A DNA stretch of 64,000 nt from Centrapalus pauciflorus (GCA_020465985.1 JAANYP010007204.1:65199-129198); one strand, 5' to 3'. Shown: positions 1 to 10,851, counted from the first letter of the stretch. Notes: a model not told the origin generated them from the letters alone. Program-made: numbers and translations.

Positions 1-11
1 TAAGGGACTAT

Positions 12-2264
12 ATGAGAGAAAATTATCCGGATGAGTCTCAGTCTGAATCGACTGAGACTAACCAGTCCGACGGTGAGCAACATGAGAGTGAGAACGAGGG
101 AGAAAGGATGGAAGTACAACAATCACTGGGTTATGGTGAGAGGGAGGCTGAGAGTGTAAGGGAGGGAGCCGTAGGTGAGACGGCAGAGACGGCGGATTCT
201 GAACGAACCGTCTCTGGCGTAAGGCCGAGGGATACGCAATCTGAGGGTGAACCAAGCCCTATCAGCCGGACACCACTTCATAAGACCGTTAGTCCAGCGG
301 TCGCCACAACCCCAACCATCCACTTGGTTTCCCCTCAAAGGGAAACCACTTCATTACACGGGGATCTTCCACATACGCCATCGCCCTCTCATTCGGAGAG
401 TGGCGGTGTTGAAAGAGGTCACACTCCTCCCCACGTGACCGAACTTCCTTCGCCCACGATTCCATCCCCACAAACAGACACCGTGCACGATGCCTCTGTG
501 GCATCCCCAAGAGCTGCCTCTGTGGCAGCTCCGGAAACTTCCAGATCTGAGCATCCCGTAGTGGAGCCAGAAATGACGGAAGGAAGACCGGGAGTGGCTC
601 AATCTACGTCGTCCACTTCCGGCCATCTCCCCATCAATTTGGAGATGTTAACGGCAGCCTTACGTGCTGCCGGCATTATCACCCGGGCTGACCTTGACGC
701 CCAAAGGGAGGCAGCCGAGGAACGACATACCGCCCTTCTTTCTCTTATAAAGGGTAAGGGTGTCGCCTCCGAAGCCGGCCCCTCACAAGGATCCCACTCA
801 GTCCAACTACAAATGGCGGAGCTCTCTGACAAACTGGACGCACTCAATCGCCTAATCCTTCAGGTCCATGAGCAGCTAAATTCCAGGATGGATCGCCTCG
901 AGTCGGCAGTTATTGATCTCCAATGCCGCGCTCAGGCCGAAACCCTCAAAAGAAAACATGACGACCAGGACGACCCTGATCGTCATGAGGGGGAGAAGCG
1001 CAGAAAAGTACAATTTGAGGAGCCCATGCTGGGTATAGGGGGAGCAGAGACCGCCGAGGGGTCTGAATTTCAGGGGTCGGGGGAAAAGTCACAGGAGGCT
1101 CAGGAGTACATGCTAATAGAAGACGAGCCGATGGTCGAGGGTCCAGCTCCACTGGATCCAATGACAGCCATGGTAGAATTTGAGGAGCCACACGAGAAGG
1201 TTGAAATCATATTAGTTTCTGATTCAGATTCTGATACCGAGGACAACCAACCACTTTTAACTCCTAAGCCTGAACCTGACTCTCCAACCAAAAAATCCTC
1301 ATCCTCTTCCTTCGATTTCCTGAATTCACCACCCAGAGCCCAACAGGAAGACATACTCTCATCCATCCAAGCTCCCCCATCACTAAAAGAATCCCACATT
1401 ACAGTCAGCCCACCAAGATCCCCAAGCCCTCCACCAGTCCAACAAACCCAACGCTCAGGTCCCTCCCAAACAAAAAGGGTTGACTGCTTCGATGAGACTC
1501 CCGAGGGTCCTGGAGTGTACAGAAAAGACGACCTATTCTGGGTAGACCACTACACGAAAGGAAAAGTTCACACACTGCCGCAGAGCGAAAAAGATCAAAT
1601 GCGTCAAGAACGGCGGGGGGCTATCATAAAGCTTCTTGAAGCTAAAAAGGACGAAATCGAAGAACCCCCCGTTCAAGGCCTGAAAGAATTCCTGCAGAAC
1701 TTTCCCCCGGAGCGATTTCAGAATCCATATCTAGAAGAAAGATTCAAGATGGTATTCAGAAAGAAACCTGGAGCCTTCAGCAGACGCCTACTCATGGAAC
1801 TTACGAATGTCTCCAAAGCTGAACAGGCCGAATACTACCAATTGATGCTCCGGGAACAAAGGTCTAAGGTGTCAAAGTCAAAGATTAAAAAACTCAAATC
1901 AATTACCATGTGCAAAAGAGCCAAAGTATTCTATCCCTCCTATCAAGTGGAAAGAGAAGATGGTTCGGGAGATGACATCTTTGAGTATGACCTTGACTAC
2001 ATAAGAGCGGATGACGTTGAGTTCCTTCACAACAGTCTGAAAAGTCGAATCAGAAAACGTCTATCCCACATGACAGCTGTAGGTGCCTTAGTTCGAAGCA
2101 TGAATCGCCGATCGATCATAATGTGCTTAAGAGATTTTCAGATGGCGATCGAGAGTGCTATGGTTAAGGTGGGCCTACGAGCACCAGAACAAGATAGTTT
2201 TCTTTTAGCCCACCCCCGGCCTACAGAGTTATACTTAAAGGAGATCCGGGTGTTATTTATGTGA
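12..2264 (+). CDS. Large accessory ORF of a plant LTR retrotransposon, function unknown
   Basis: This is a 750-residue reading frame with no recognised enzyme domain. Residues 1-230 are acidic and rich in Ser, Pro, Thr and Glu, and are probably disordered. Residues about 262-312 form a leucine-rich heptad-like stretch, a likely coiled coil. They are followed by a basic cluster (KRKHDD near 313 and EKRRK near 328) that could act as a nuclear localisation signal. A second low-complexity region follows. From about residue 490 the C-terminus is more ordered, charged and helical, and it resembles conserved C-terminal parts of uncharacterised plant retroelement ORFs. It lacks transmembrane segments and a CCHC knuckle, so it is neither an ordinary gag nor an obvious envelope. 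The frame ends in ATGTGA, overlapping the next frame, which looks like its natural continuation. The first ATG after the window edge is used, and the true start may lie further left. Confidence 0.5.
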   Translation: MRENYPDESQSESTETNQSDGEQHESENEGERMEVQQSLGYGEREAESVREGAVGETAETADSERTVSGVRPRDTQSEGEPSPISRTPLHKTVSPAVATTPTIHLVSPQRETTSLHGDLPHTPSPSHSESGGVERGHTPPHVTELPSPTIPSPQTDTVHDASVASPRAASVAAPETSRSEHPVVEPEMTEGRPGVAQSTSSTSGHLPINLEMLTAALRAAGIITRADLDAQREAAEERHTALLSLIKGKGVASEAGPSQGSHSVQLQMAELSDKLDALNRLILQVHEQLNSRMDRLESAVIDLQCRAQAETLKRKHDDQDDPDRHEGEKRRKVQFEEPMLGIGGAETAEGSEFQGSGEKSQEAQEYMLIEDEPMVEGPAPLDPMTAMVEFEEPHEKVEIILVSDSDSDTEDNQPLLTPKPEPDSPTKKSSSSSFDFLNSPPRAQQEDILSSIQAPPSLKESHITVSPPRSPSPPPVQQTQRSGPSQTKRVDCFDETPEGPGVYRKDDLFWVDHYTKGKVHTLPQSEKDQMRQERRGAIIKLLEAKKDEIEEPPVQGLKEFLQNFPPERFQNPYLEERFKMVFRKKPGAFSRRLLMELTNVSKAEQAEYYQLMLREQRSKVSKSKIKKLKSITMCKRAKVFYPSYQVEREDGSGDDIFEYDLDYIRADDVEFLHNSLKSRIRKRLSHMTAVGALVRSMNRRSIIMCLRDFQMAIESAMVKVGLRAPEQDSFLLAHPRPTELYLKEIRVLFM

Positions 2265-2548
2265 ACCACAAGGGCTACAAAAGGTATATGCGCTTTGAGG
2301 ATCTACCTTGCTATTCCGATGGTACACTTCGACTGGTTCGAGCTGCTCTCACAAAGAAAGTACAAGATTATGATGCTCAACCAGATCCTGAACAGAGATG
2401 CTCACCTACGGAGATACAAAATACACTCAGCGGCATAGACTACCTGAACGAGCGGCTACATACAAGACAAGTAACCAGACGTTTCGATGTCATACTTGGT
2501 CTTCGTGAATCAACAGATCATGCGCGAGTTCCAGGACCTCCTAAGTGA
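2261..2548 (+). pseudogene. Frameshifted C-terminal continuation of the accessory ORF
   Basis: This 95-residue frame overlaps the end of the 750-residue ORF. Its N-terminal motif (MRFEDLPCYSDGTLRLVR) matches the conserved C-terminal block I know from plant retroelement accessory proteins, of the type '.MR..EL.KFCDGTL..VR'. The frame is already open a few codons upstream of 2261 and begins with GTG rather than ATG. The likeliest explanation is that it is the tail of the same protein, separated by a one-base indel near 2235-2250. A programmed frameshift is possible, but I see no classical slippery heptamer. It ends just before the polypurine tract. Confidence 0.5.
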
Positions 2549-2550
2549 TC

Positions 2551-2563
2551 GAAAAGGGGGAGA
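2551..2563 (+). promoter_or_regulatory. Polypurine tract (PPT) for plus-strand priming
   Basis: The run gaaaagggggaga lies directly upstream of a TGTTAG terminus, the canonical arrangement of PPT then 3' LTR. It primes plus-strand DNA synthesis during reverse transcription. Confidence 0.7.
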
Positions 2564-2564
2564 T

Positions 2565-2809
2565 TGTTAGATTAATTATTTCGATCCTAGGAGTTATTTT
2601 GTAATATTTATTAACATTGTAATGTGTCTTGTATTTATTTCTATGTAATTTCTTTCTTATGTAATAGTGTAGGGGCCATTGTTGCCAAGTCTTGTAAGTT
2701 AATTAAATGAGCCTATAAAGGCTCCTAGGGTTGCTTTTTGACAATACACGGTTGACCTACATTTGAATCTTCTCTTGGAGCCGCCACTGTTCTTCCATAT
2801 TCACCAACA
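2565..2809 (+). repeat. Candidate 3' LTR (about 245 bp)
   Basis: It begins TGTTAG right after the PPT and can end at CCAACA (2809), giving inverted TG...CA termini. A TATA-like cctataaag sits at about 2711, followed by a presumptive transcribed part. The 5' partner is outside the window, so the right boundary is only a proposal. Confidence 0.5.
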
Positions 2810-2915
2810 TTCATATTGTCTTCTTTCTTATTAAAAATACATTTATTGAGCTTGTTTCTTCATGTGTTTGATGAGAAAAACGTCAAGGTGCTGAATATAT
2901 ACGGGATTTCATATT

Positions 2916-3004
<89 letters not shown>

Positions 3005-3361
3005 TATTTCTTTCTTTTTATAAATTAATTATCCAAATATAAAATTTTATTTTTTATTATTTTTGTTTTAATAATTAATTTTTATATATATGTTTATTGT
3101 TACTATTAATGTTATTTTTTTTATGTACTACTATAATTTTTTATTTAAGATTATATATGATATACATGGTTCATTTTTTTCAATTATTTATTGAGAATCC
3201 AAATCTTTCTCTATTCTTTTTTTTTTCATTTAAGAAAAATAAAAATTAATTGTAGTTTTTTTCGTTCGGAAAATCTAAAATCGAAATCATTTATTTATTT
3301 TCTCCATTCAAAAAAGTTCAAAATAAGGACATGTTGAAGTTTTTTTCGTTTGGAAAAATAA
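2810..3361. other. AT-rich spacer with a (TA)n microsatellite and a duplicated flank block
   Basis: 2920-3001 is a pure TA dinucleotide run. 3004-3361 is an AT-rich block with no coding potential. It recurs almost unchanged at 10852-11211, each time directly next to an LTR that starts TGTTAATTC. It is therefore the original left flank of the Sirevirus-like insertion. No gene is seen. Confidence 0.8.
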
Positions 3362-3693
3362 TGTTAATTCACTTTTCATGCAATTCATTCATAAACAAAC
3401 GATCATATATGAATAATTATAACAATCACATAATATCAAATGCTTGAATTAATGAGAGAATAAATATTACAATTGGGTGCTTGACTTGCTAAGCAATTCT
3501 TCTCATCTTCTTTCTAATCTCAGATCCGTATGTCTGTATGTGAACACTAAAATTCCTATACAAACAGAAACACTAACTTCTATTTATACACAATGCACAA
3601 GTATTGTGTATTTACACATACAACCCCTATACTATTGAGTATTTACAAACATATACAATATAATTGTTTCATCTCTATTATTTATTCCCAACA
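3362..3693 (-). repeat. 3' LTR of the Sirevirus-like element
   Basis: 332 bp bounded by TGTTAATTC and TTCCCAACA (plus strand). It matches 11212-11543 with only scattered substitutions. On the element's strand it directly follows a purine run at 3694-3704. Confidence 0.85.
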
Positions 3694-4245
3694 TTCTCCC
3701 CCTTAGAGATGAACACAATTATTAAAAGTAAAATTCATTTCAACTCTACAAATATTGTCCCTAACAATCTCCCCCTTAGCTACGAAATCAATTTTCGATG
3801 AAAGATAATTTCAGGGATTTTTCAGGAATCTTCTTCTTTTCTTTGATCTCTGAATCTTCTTCTTTTCTTTATTTGTCTCTCTCATATCTTCACATCTCTT
3901 CTTCTTTGATCTTCTCTTTCTTTGTATTTTCTTGTTAGTACACTCCCCCTTGAATCTTGAACAACTTTTCTCTATTTCTCCCTCCTTCAATTGTCTTGAT
4001 ATGTATTTGCAATTGTCTTCAGTTGACTTCAATCTACTCAACTGTTGTCTTTGAACTCTAGCTTTTCTCCCCCTCATGATGATCATAAGAATTATAAACA
4101 TCATGTAACATCTTCAGAGACATAAATGCAAAGAATTTATAGTAGATGAAATACAACAACAAATACAAATCACAAATATTACAAATAGATTTTTTCCCCC
4201 TCAAACTGATATCCACTCCCCCTAAACTAAACAAATTTGTCTCAC
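3694..4245 (-). promoter_or_regulatory. Array of seven polypurine-tract-like motifs
   Basis: The plus strand shows ctcccc-type runs near 3697, 3769, 3942, 4066, 4195, 4216 and 4237, each a short G-rich purine tract on the element's sense strand. The first abuts the 3' LTR and is the functional PPT candidate. Repeated PPTs upstream of the 3' LTR are characteristic of Sireviruses. The rest of the block is AT-rich and non-coding. Confidence 0.65.
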
Positions 4246-5228
4246 TCCCCCTCAAACGAATACTCTTTCAGAATGGAACAATTCAACTTTGGGAAAATGA
4301 AACAAATCCAGGTCCACATAGGATTCCTGTTTGCACAATAGATATAATCTATGTGACCTATTTTCAGCGCTGGCATGATGTTAACACTGGTAGGATTTTC
4401 AAATAGTCATTGTGAAATCCTTTATCATTAAAGAACCACTCTTATTTGTTCCGGCTTAGTCGCTATGGACTAGCTGTTTATAGTCACGCAGACTGTCAGA
4501 CTCGATGTGTCCTAAAAGTGTATATTATAAGCGCTAGACACAATGTGCATCAGATGAAATTGGAGACCGGAGCAAATGTCTTCCTTGTTTCAATATCAAT
4601 AATATCCAAATGATATATCAATAGAATTGTGTTATATCTCCGTGATTATTGAAACAGAAATCTTTTGAGAGATAACTGAGTAGTTGGTGGGGTTAAGTGC
4701 ATGCGTCACTGGGTCCATGACGTCTTTTTCAATATCAAGTCCCCTAGGGCTTGATAGATTATGTGGATTACCCAGCCGACACAGTTTAGGTAGGATTTTC
4801 TTTTCTTTAAATCATTTCTCAACTCTCAGCTCGCAGCATTTTTCAACTAAGTTCCCTCCGTCTCACTTTTGAGAATTAAAACAGTCAGTTTTATAGTGAA
4901 AGCATGATCTGATGCACCACCATCTCCTTTCAATATCAATATCCCTCTCATTTACATTTTATCTCTGCTCGACCCTGTCAGTATCCTGTGATAACTCACA
5001 CTTCTCAACTAATAGACCTAAAGAACCCTCACCCACACAAACTACAGTTGGTTTGCTTCTTGGGTAGGTCTTCCGGTTCTGGTTAGACCATAAAAGCGAT
5101 ATTTATGCCTATCACACAAATTAGGTGCAAAATCGGAGTCAGCAGAAAGATTTTCAGCTTTGAAGCTCAAGGGATATCGGAAATTATGTGATATCGGAGA
5201 TTATATTCATATAATTTGGGAGATATCA
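4246..5228. other. Internal non-coding part of the Sirevirus-like element
   Basis: No frame on either strand resembles a known protein and short ORFs are closed by many stops. It probably represents degenerate pol or 3' region, but homology is not visible by eye. Confidence 0.5.
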
Positions 5229-7607
5229 TGTAACAACCTAACTTTTAGCCGATCGTGTAATGCTTAATTTGAGATAATAATATAATTTTGTTATCTTATT
5301 TATGTTGCAAATATTAATTAAGAATGAAAATTTATTAAATAAATATGATTTTTAAATTATATTTATGATATAATTAAAATGAGTAAAAGAAAAGAGATAT
5401 AAAATACAAAAGTTTAGTGGGTTAAGTTGCAATATAACCAAATTAATATATATAAGCTAAAATAATGATCATTCAAGATCATTAATTCAAATTCACTCTC
5501 TCTCTCTACTCTCTCACTAAACCTACGGCCAAATTCACAAACTCATCAAAATTGTTCATTGAATTGCAATTAATTAAAGAATTGAAGTCAAGTGAAGATA
5601 CAACAATCATCATTCATCATCAATTAGCAAGATTTAAAGGAAATAATTTCTTAAAATTTTCAAATTTATGTGTTTGGTTCGGTTTTTATAGAAAACCGAA
5701 AATACAAGAATTATAACACGAATTTGTTGTTGCATGTGTAAGATTTTAGTTGATTATGATGAAATGAAGTATATAAAAGTTATAGAAACAAAAATCTATG
5801 GTTGATTCATCCAAATAAAGAAGAAATCGGAACTTTTGATGAAAATGATGTTCTTGACAAAAATGATCATTTTTGGGTGATCTTGATTGAATTATGATGT
5901 ATGGATAAGGAAATTTGTATAAAAACACTCAATTAATGATAATACAACTTTATATTTAGTTGCATGTTAATAAAATTGAGTTTTGTGAATTTTTATGTAA
6001 AATCCGTATAAACATACCCAAGAACATGAAGAACAATTTCTGGAAAATACCAAGTATAGGGATCCGAATTCGGGTGCCCCACTTCGGATCTTATATCTCG
6101 AATGATCCCAAATTCGGATCTTGCTTTGGTCCCATTTTCGGATGAAGCTTATTTTGGATCCTCAATTCGGATGATGCCAATCTCGGTTGGTTCTAGTTCG
6201 GTTTTAATCCTAATTCGGATAAGATGCTTATTTTGGATCTTATGTATTTTTAAAAAGATCCTAATTCGGTTCCCAAGATATCCTAATTCGGATGGTTGTT
6301 TCGGATGCAGCTGGGTTCGAATTTGATACCACTTCGGATGATGAACCGAATCCGGGTTGATCCGAATTCAAATACTTTATTTTGATATATTAATTAAAAA
6401 AATGAATGATTGATGAGATTATCAGTTATCAGAATCAGATGAAATAAAGATTTTAAAGACTAAAAAGATGATGAAATTGACATGATATTAACATGATAAT
6501 TCTGGACAGGTTCAGTGAAATTCTGAACATAGAGACAAAGATTTAAAAGATTTAAAGCGGGTCAGAGAATTGAAAAGAAAGCCAGAACTCAGATTAAAGA
6601 TAAAATCCTGAGATAACTCAGGTGGCAGATTTTTATATCTGTTTGACAAAGACCAGATCTGTGAGTTATAGATATTCAGATTTAACATGCTTGAATTTCC
6701 GGTTGAGACATATTGTTGATGCTAGATTAATTTGACATTCATTTATCAGCTGGATTGTGACCTGTGCACACCATGGTTGGGTGTTGCCCAGTGGATCATG
6801 ATAGCTATTTGATCATCATTTCTTATGTTATTGCATTTTATAGCTCATTTCTGATACTGCTTTGAGACTACTGCTATCATGACTTTGATTACGTATGCTT
6901 CATCATTGCATATACTTGACATATTGATTCAACTTGATTAGCCCTGATTGGTCTATTGTTCTAGACCTGGCTATTTCACCAGTTCTATTGAACTTGGTAA
7001 TGACCTCCGATGTTCCGCCACGTTGATTTACTGGTAGCTAGCCCAGTATGTGGCTGATCCCCACGATTTAAGCGTGAGCGTGACCTGAACATCATCCGAC
7101 TCTATGACTTCTATGTCTCAATCATGAGGGCTGTAGCGGCAGCCAAGACATATCACGCTAGACTTATGATCCGCTTGACTTTGCATGTTAATTTGAAAAT
7201 CTATCTACTCACTAAGCATTGCTTACGGTTGCTATACTTATATTTTTTACAGAAAAAGCTAAAGGAAAGTCACCTGCTGGACCTAGTTCATAGGTCTTAT
7301 AAAGATCAAGATAGAAGTTTCCATAGACCACTTCACAACAAAACCTTTCGATACTGATTGGAAGACAACAAATGTGGTGGTTTTGGGTAGATTTGATATA
7401 ATTATATGATGTCATGTTTAGATTAGATGGTACCCTTTTATAACTTTAATTTGAAATATGAAATCTGTATTTAGCTTAAATCCTAATTGTTTGTACTGTA
7501 ATTTAATATTCCGCAATTAATTACTCTATTTTAGTTTGATTGATATCGTATTGCATGATGTGGGACCTAGACTCGTGAGAACCGCCTCATGAGGGGTGGT
7601 CTTCACA
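5229..7607 (+). mobile_element. Solo LTR of a Gypsy element (2379 bp)
   Basis: It begins TGTAACAACC and ends GGTCTTCACA, with a perfect 5-bp target duplication tatca at 5224-5228 and 7608-7612. No internal region is present, so it is the product of LTR-LTR recombination. Both termini, the closing 100 bp and a CACTAAGC...TTTACAG block (7208-7252) match the LTRs of the Gypsy at 47881-58827 read on the minus strand, so both belong to one family group. It interrupts the Sirevirus-like element, which must be older. Confidence 0.9.
6058..6365 (+). repeat. TTCGG-core motif array inside the solo LTR
   Basis: About fourteen degenerate copies of a short motif, mostly ATTCGGAT or its complement, occur at roughly 15-35 bp spacing, 830-1135 bp from the LTR start. 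Three other LTRs in the window carry comparable arrays at the same relative place. Confidence 0.8.
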
Positions 7608-7612
7608 TATCA

Positions 7613-8061
7613 GAATGAAATGGAAAATCTGATATATGATATGGAAAGAATCAGATTTTCTTGAAAGAATTAGCACATGTCAGATAACCGGAGAATCCAG
7701 TATGAATTGGAAGAGTTATAACAAAGAGAATCTCAGAAAAAATGAGATTATGAAAATCAAAGAGATTAGACCAATTAACCTCAATCAAAAATTCAGAGAA
7801 TCAGATGAGAAAATTTCTTTTTAGCTCAAAAACAAAATTTTATGTGTGCATCAAATATTTTCATGAAAATCACACACAGTTTTTATGAAAAATGTCATCG
7901 TCAAAGTATCTGAAACTCCCCATGGAAATAAGCACAAAAAGTTAGTCAACTCATGGAAAGTAAACTGGAGCAAAAAATTATGAAAATAAAACTCCCTCTT
8001 TGTGAATTCAGCATCAGAGTTGAATGCAGGGCAGGAATTCCAGTAAAATTTGTCTCTGTCC
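7613..8061. other. Internal sequence of the Sirevirus-like element, no gene seen
   Basis: AT-rich sequence between the solo LTR and the hairpin array. It contains only short ORFs without recognisable similarity. Confidence 0.5.
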
Positions 8062-8272
8062 GGGTTCTAGTCTGATATGACTAAAAACCATATGATTGAA
8101 CTGAAGAACGGGTTTTAGTGTAGATTAACTAAAACCCATTACCATTGAAGTTCGGGTTCTATTCTAAATTAACAAGAAACCATTTTGAGTTGAAGGACGA
8201 GTCTTGATCTGAATTAATCAAGAGCCTATGTTGAATTCAAGAACGGGTTCTTATCTGAAATGATAAGAAACC
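8062..8272 (-). repeat. Five tandem hairpin units (period about 46 bp)
   Basis: Stems of 10 nt with 8-nt loops occur at 8062-8089, 8110-8137, 8154-8181, 8199-8226 and 8245-8272. The arms begin GGGTT (GAGTC in unit 4) and end AACC-like. Pairing is 10/10 in unit 2, 9/10 in unit 5 and 8/10 in units 1 and 4; unit 3 is weaker. The arms differ between units while pairing is largely kept, for example TTTTAGT with ACTAAAA against TCTTAT with ATAAGA. The array lies just 3' of the gag-like stop codon on the sense strand of the element. Confidence 0.75.
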
Positions 8273-8287
8273 TATAACCTGCAAAAT

Positions 8288-9481
8288 TTAAGATATCTTT
8301 GGTATCCAAACAGATTTGGATCCAGACTTGTTAGCACTCTTGGGTACCCATGTCAAAATGGGTTTTGGTACCCACTTGTACTTGGGTTTAGGTACCCATT
8401 GCAAGTTATAACTATCAGCTTCTTTTTCAAAAGCAAAAAACAAATTTCTTTGAATATCTGAAATTCTAAAGAAACTTGAATTTGAATGATCAGACTTTTG
8501 CGAACTCTTCTTTTTGAAAAACTGTCCGGTTCTTGCGTGTTTCTGATAATACTTGGTGTTTTTATGTGAAAATGTTTTCTGATTAAAATGACTAGTATTT
8601 TCAGAAACTTTAGGAAAATTTGACTTCGAAGATTCACCAGTGTAAATCTTGACCGGAAGTTGTTCAACAATTATATCTTTGCCTCTGTGTATCTTTAACA
8701 GATACTTAAGTTTAAGATCTGAAGAAGAATCAAATTTAGAAAATTCAGTTGGATTCTTTTCACTTTCAGTAGATAAATCAGATTGATCAACTTTAGATTT
8801 TGAACAAACTGAAGGATCTTTAACCTCTGATTCTTTTGAAGAAGGAAATTCATTAAATTGTTTACAAAGATGAAGTATCTGATCTTCTAATCCATTGATA
8901 ATGACCTTATAAGAATTTCTGTCATTATCAAATGATTGGAAATCAGTTTTAAAAGATTGTTTTTTTATTAAAAATACCTTTCTTTCATCTTCAAACAATT
9001 TATATTTTGTTTTAAAATCTTGTTCTTTTAGTAAGAACGCATGTCTTTCCTTCTCAAGAGAATCTTTAGTTAAAGACAACTCTTTTTCAAGAGCAAAAAA
9101 TTCTTCTGATTTGTTTAAAACACAATTTTGATCAGTATGATTTGTCTTAGAAAGTAATTCTTCATGATCTTTAACTTTCTTGTAAAGATCAGATCTTTCA
9201 GGCAAAAGATATTTCAGTTGATTTGCATTCTGAAAATTTTTTTGTTTCAGCTCATCAAGTTATTTAAGTAATTCAGATATTTTTAATTGATGAGCACAAC
9301 TCTCAGAGTTTTGTTTTTCTTTTAAGCTCTGAATTTCTTCGTTCAATATTTGTACGTCACGTAACGCCAAATGTTTATCCGTATTTAACTGAACGAGAAT
9401 GTCGTAATTGTTCTTACGAATCATTTAAGATTCAGTAAGTTTGGCCATCAGCTCAGACTTTGAAAATTTTTCAAATTCCAT
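8288..9481 (-). pseudogene. Broken gag-like gene of the Sirevirus-like element
   Basis: The frame starts at an ATG at 9481 (MEFEKFSKSEL) and reaches 8288, 397 codons in one frame, but it is cut by two in-frame TAA codons at 9427-9425 and 9262-9260. The remaining open part is 305 residues. It has a long Lys/Glu/Leu-rich coiled-coil stretch, a Ser/Lys-rich region and a C-terminal repeat of the pattern W-V-P-K. That pattern is common at the gag-pol border of plant Copia elements. I see no CCHC knuckle. It probably encoded the C-terminal, spacer-like part of a capsid polyprotein, and the two stops make it non-functional. Confidence 0.6.
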
Positions 9482-10725
9482 TATGAATTGCAGAAAAATG
9501 AACTTCCAAGATCTTTTATGGACTTATGAAAATTTGAATGAATCTTGATTGAAGAAAAAACGAATCTTGAATGATTAATTTGTTAAAAATCAGCTCTGGT
9601 TTGACTTTTTGACGTTCAAATTTTAGATTTTCTGTAGAAAAATGCCCGTAACTTTTTTCTGGAGTGGAATTGGGCCTCGAAAATTTACCTTAGCGGGTTC
9701 TAGAAATGTAGATCTCTTTTCAAGCTTCGATTTGACGTATGGTAGGCCTTCTAACGATGTTCCAGTCAAAAGTTATGGTCAATTTAAGCAGCAAATGTCA
9801 AATAGTCAAAACTCGAATGCTTAATAATCAATCTCGAATGAAGCATAATGAAACTCGATTGAAGCTTAATAAAACTCGATTAAAGCTTAATAAAACTCGA
9901 TTGAAGCTTACTAAAACTCGATTGAAGAAGGTTGAAACTCGAATGGTTATGAATGAAACTTGAATGAGGCTTTACAAAACTCGAATGATAAGGTATGAAA
10001 CTCGAATGGTTATGAATGAAACTCGAATGTATCACAGCAAAACTCAAAGTACTTGGCAACAAACTTGAATGATATTGTCTTAAAACTCGAATGATGTAGC
10101 TTAAAACTCGATTAATGAAGTCAGAAACTCGATTAACAAAGCTTGAAACTCGATTAATGAAGCTAGAAACTCGATTAACAAAGCTTGAAACTCCATTAAT
10201 GAAGCTTGAAACTCGATTAATGAAGCTTTGAAACTCGGATAAAGAGGTTTGAAACTCGATTTAGTCTTTATAAAACTCGATTAACACTAGAAAAACAGGT
10301 ATGTTCGAGTTTTAACAGAAACTCATAAAACCAAGTTTAAAAATCATAATTTTCAACAAAAATTCACCAAATGAGCTCAAATTATGATCGAGTATGCGTT
10401 TTTCATACAGAAACAACTTTTGTGAAACAAGTTTGGCTAATTTCAGATCAAAAGTCCAAAATTTGACAAAAACGTGAAGAACACAACTTTTTAAAAAAAA
10501 TTTGAAAAATCTCAATTAAATTCTATGTTTTTTGAATTATGATTTGAGTTTTATATCATCAGATTCGTCTTCAAACATAACACACTCGATCCAACTTTCA
10601 GATCATATCATCCAACAAATTAAAACCCTTTGATGATTTTCAAATTTCCGAAAAAACTTGAATGTAACAGTGTTCGAAAATTTCAAAACTCAGATTCAAA
10701 ATTCACTCAAATTCTACCATATTAG
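9482..10725 (-). repeat. 5' leader of the Sirevirus-like element with an 18-24 bp tandem array
   Basis: From about 9812 to 10300 the plus strand repeats an AAACTCGATT/AATGAAGCTT-like unit roughly two dozen times with drift at 18-24 bp spacing. The rest (10300-10725) is AT-rich without a gene. On the element's strand this is the untranslated leader between primer site and gag. Confidence 0.75.
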
Positions 10726-10737
10726 TCTCTGATACCA
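10726..10737 (-). promoter_or_regulatory. Primer binding site, tRNA-iMet type
   Basis: The complement of tctctgatacca matches the 3' end of initiator tRNA-Met in 11 of 12 positions. It lies 2 bp from an LTR terminus at 10740, fixing the minus orientation of the element. Confidence 0.8.
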
Positions 10738-10739
10738 AT

Positions 10740-10828
10740 TGTTAATTCATTTTTCATGCAATTTATTCATAAACAAACAATCATATATGAACAATTATAA
10801 CAATCACATAATATCGAATGCTTGAATT
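10740..10828 (-). repeat. Truncated 5' LTR (first 89 bp only, plus-strand order)
   Basis: It matches the start of the 332-bp LTR up to CTTGAATT and then switches to AT-rich flank sequence. It sits next to the primer site, so it is the genuine 5' LTR, cut by a rearrangement. Confidence 0.8.
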
Positions 10829-10851
10829 CATAGCTTTCATATATATATTTT

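Larger units (their letters stand above)
1..2809 (+). mobile_element. 3' part of an LTR retrotransposon (probably Copia-derived), truncated by the window start
   Basis: A long plus-strand ORF, a short second ORF, a polypurine tract and a candidate 3' LTR follow one another. This is the usual order at the 3' end of plant Copia-type elements that carry an extra ORF after pol. The pol region and 5' LTR would lie left of the window. The Copia assignment is inferred from the type of accessory ORF and from the PPT context, because no RT or integrase is visible here. Confidence 0.6.
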
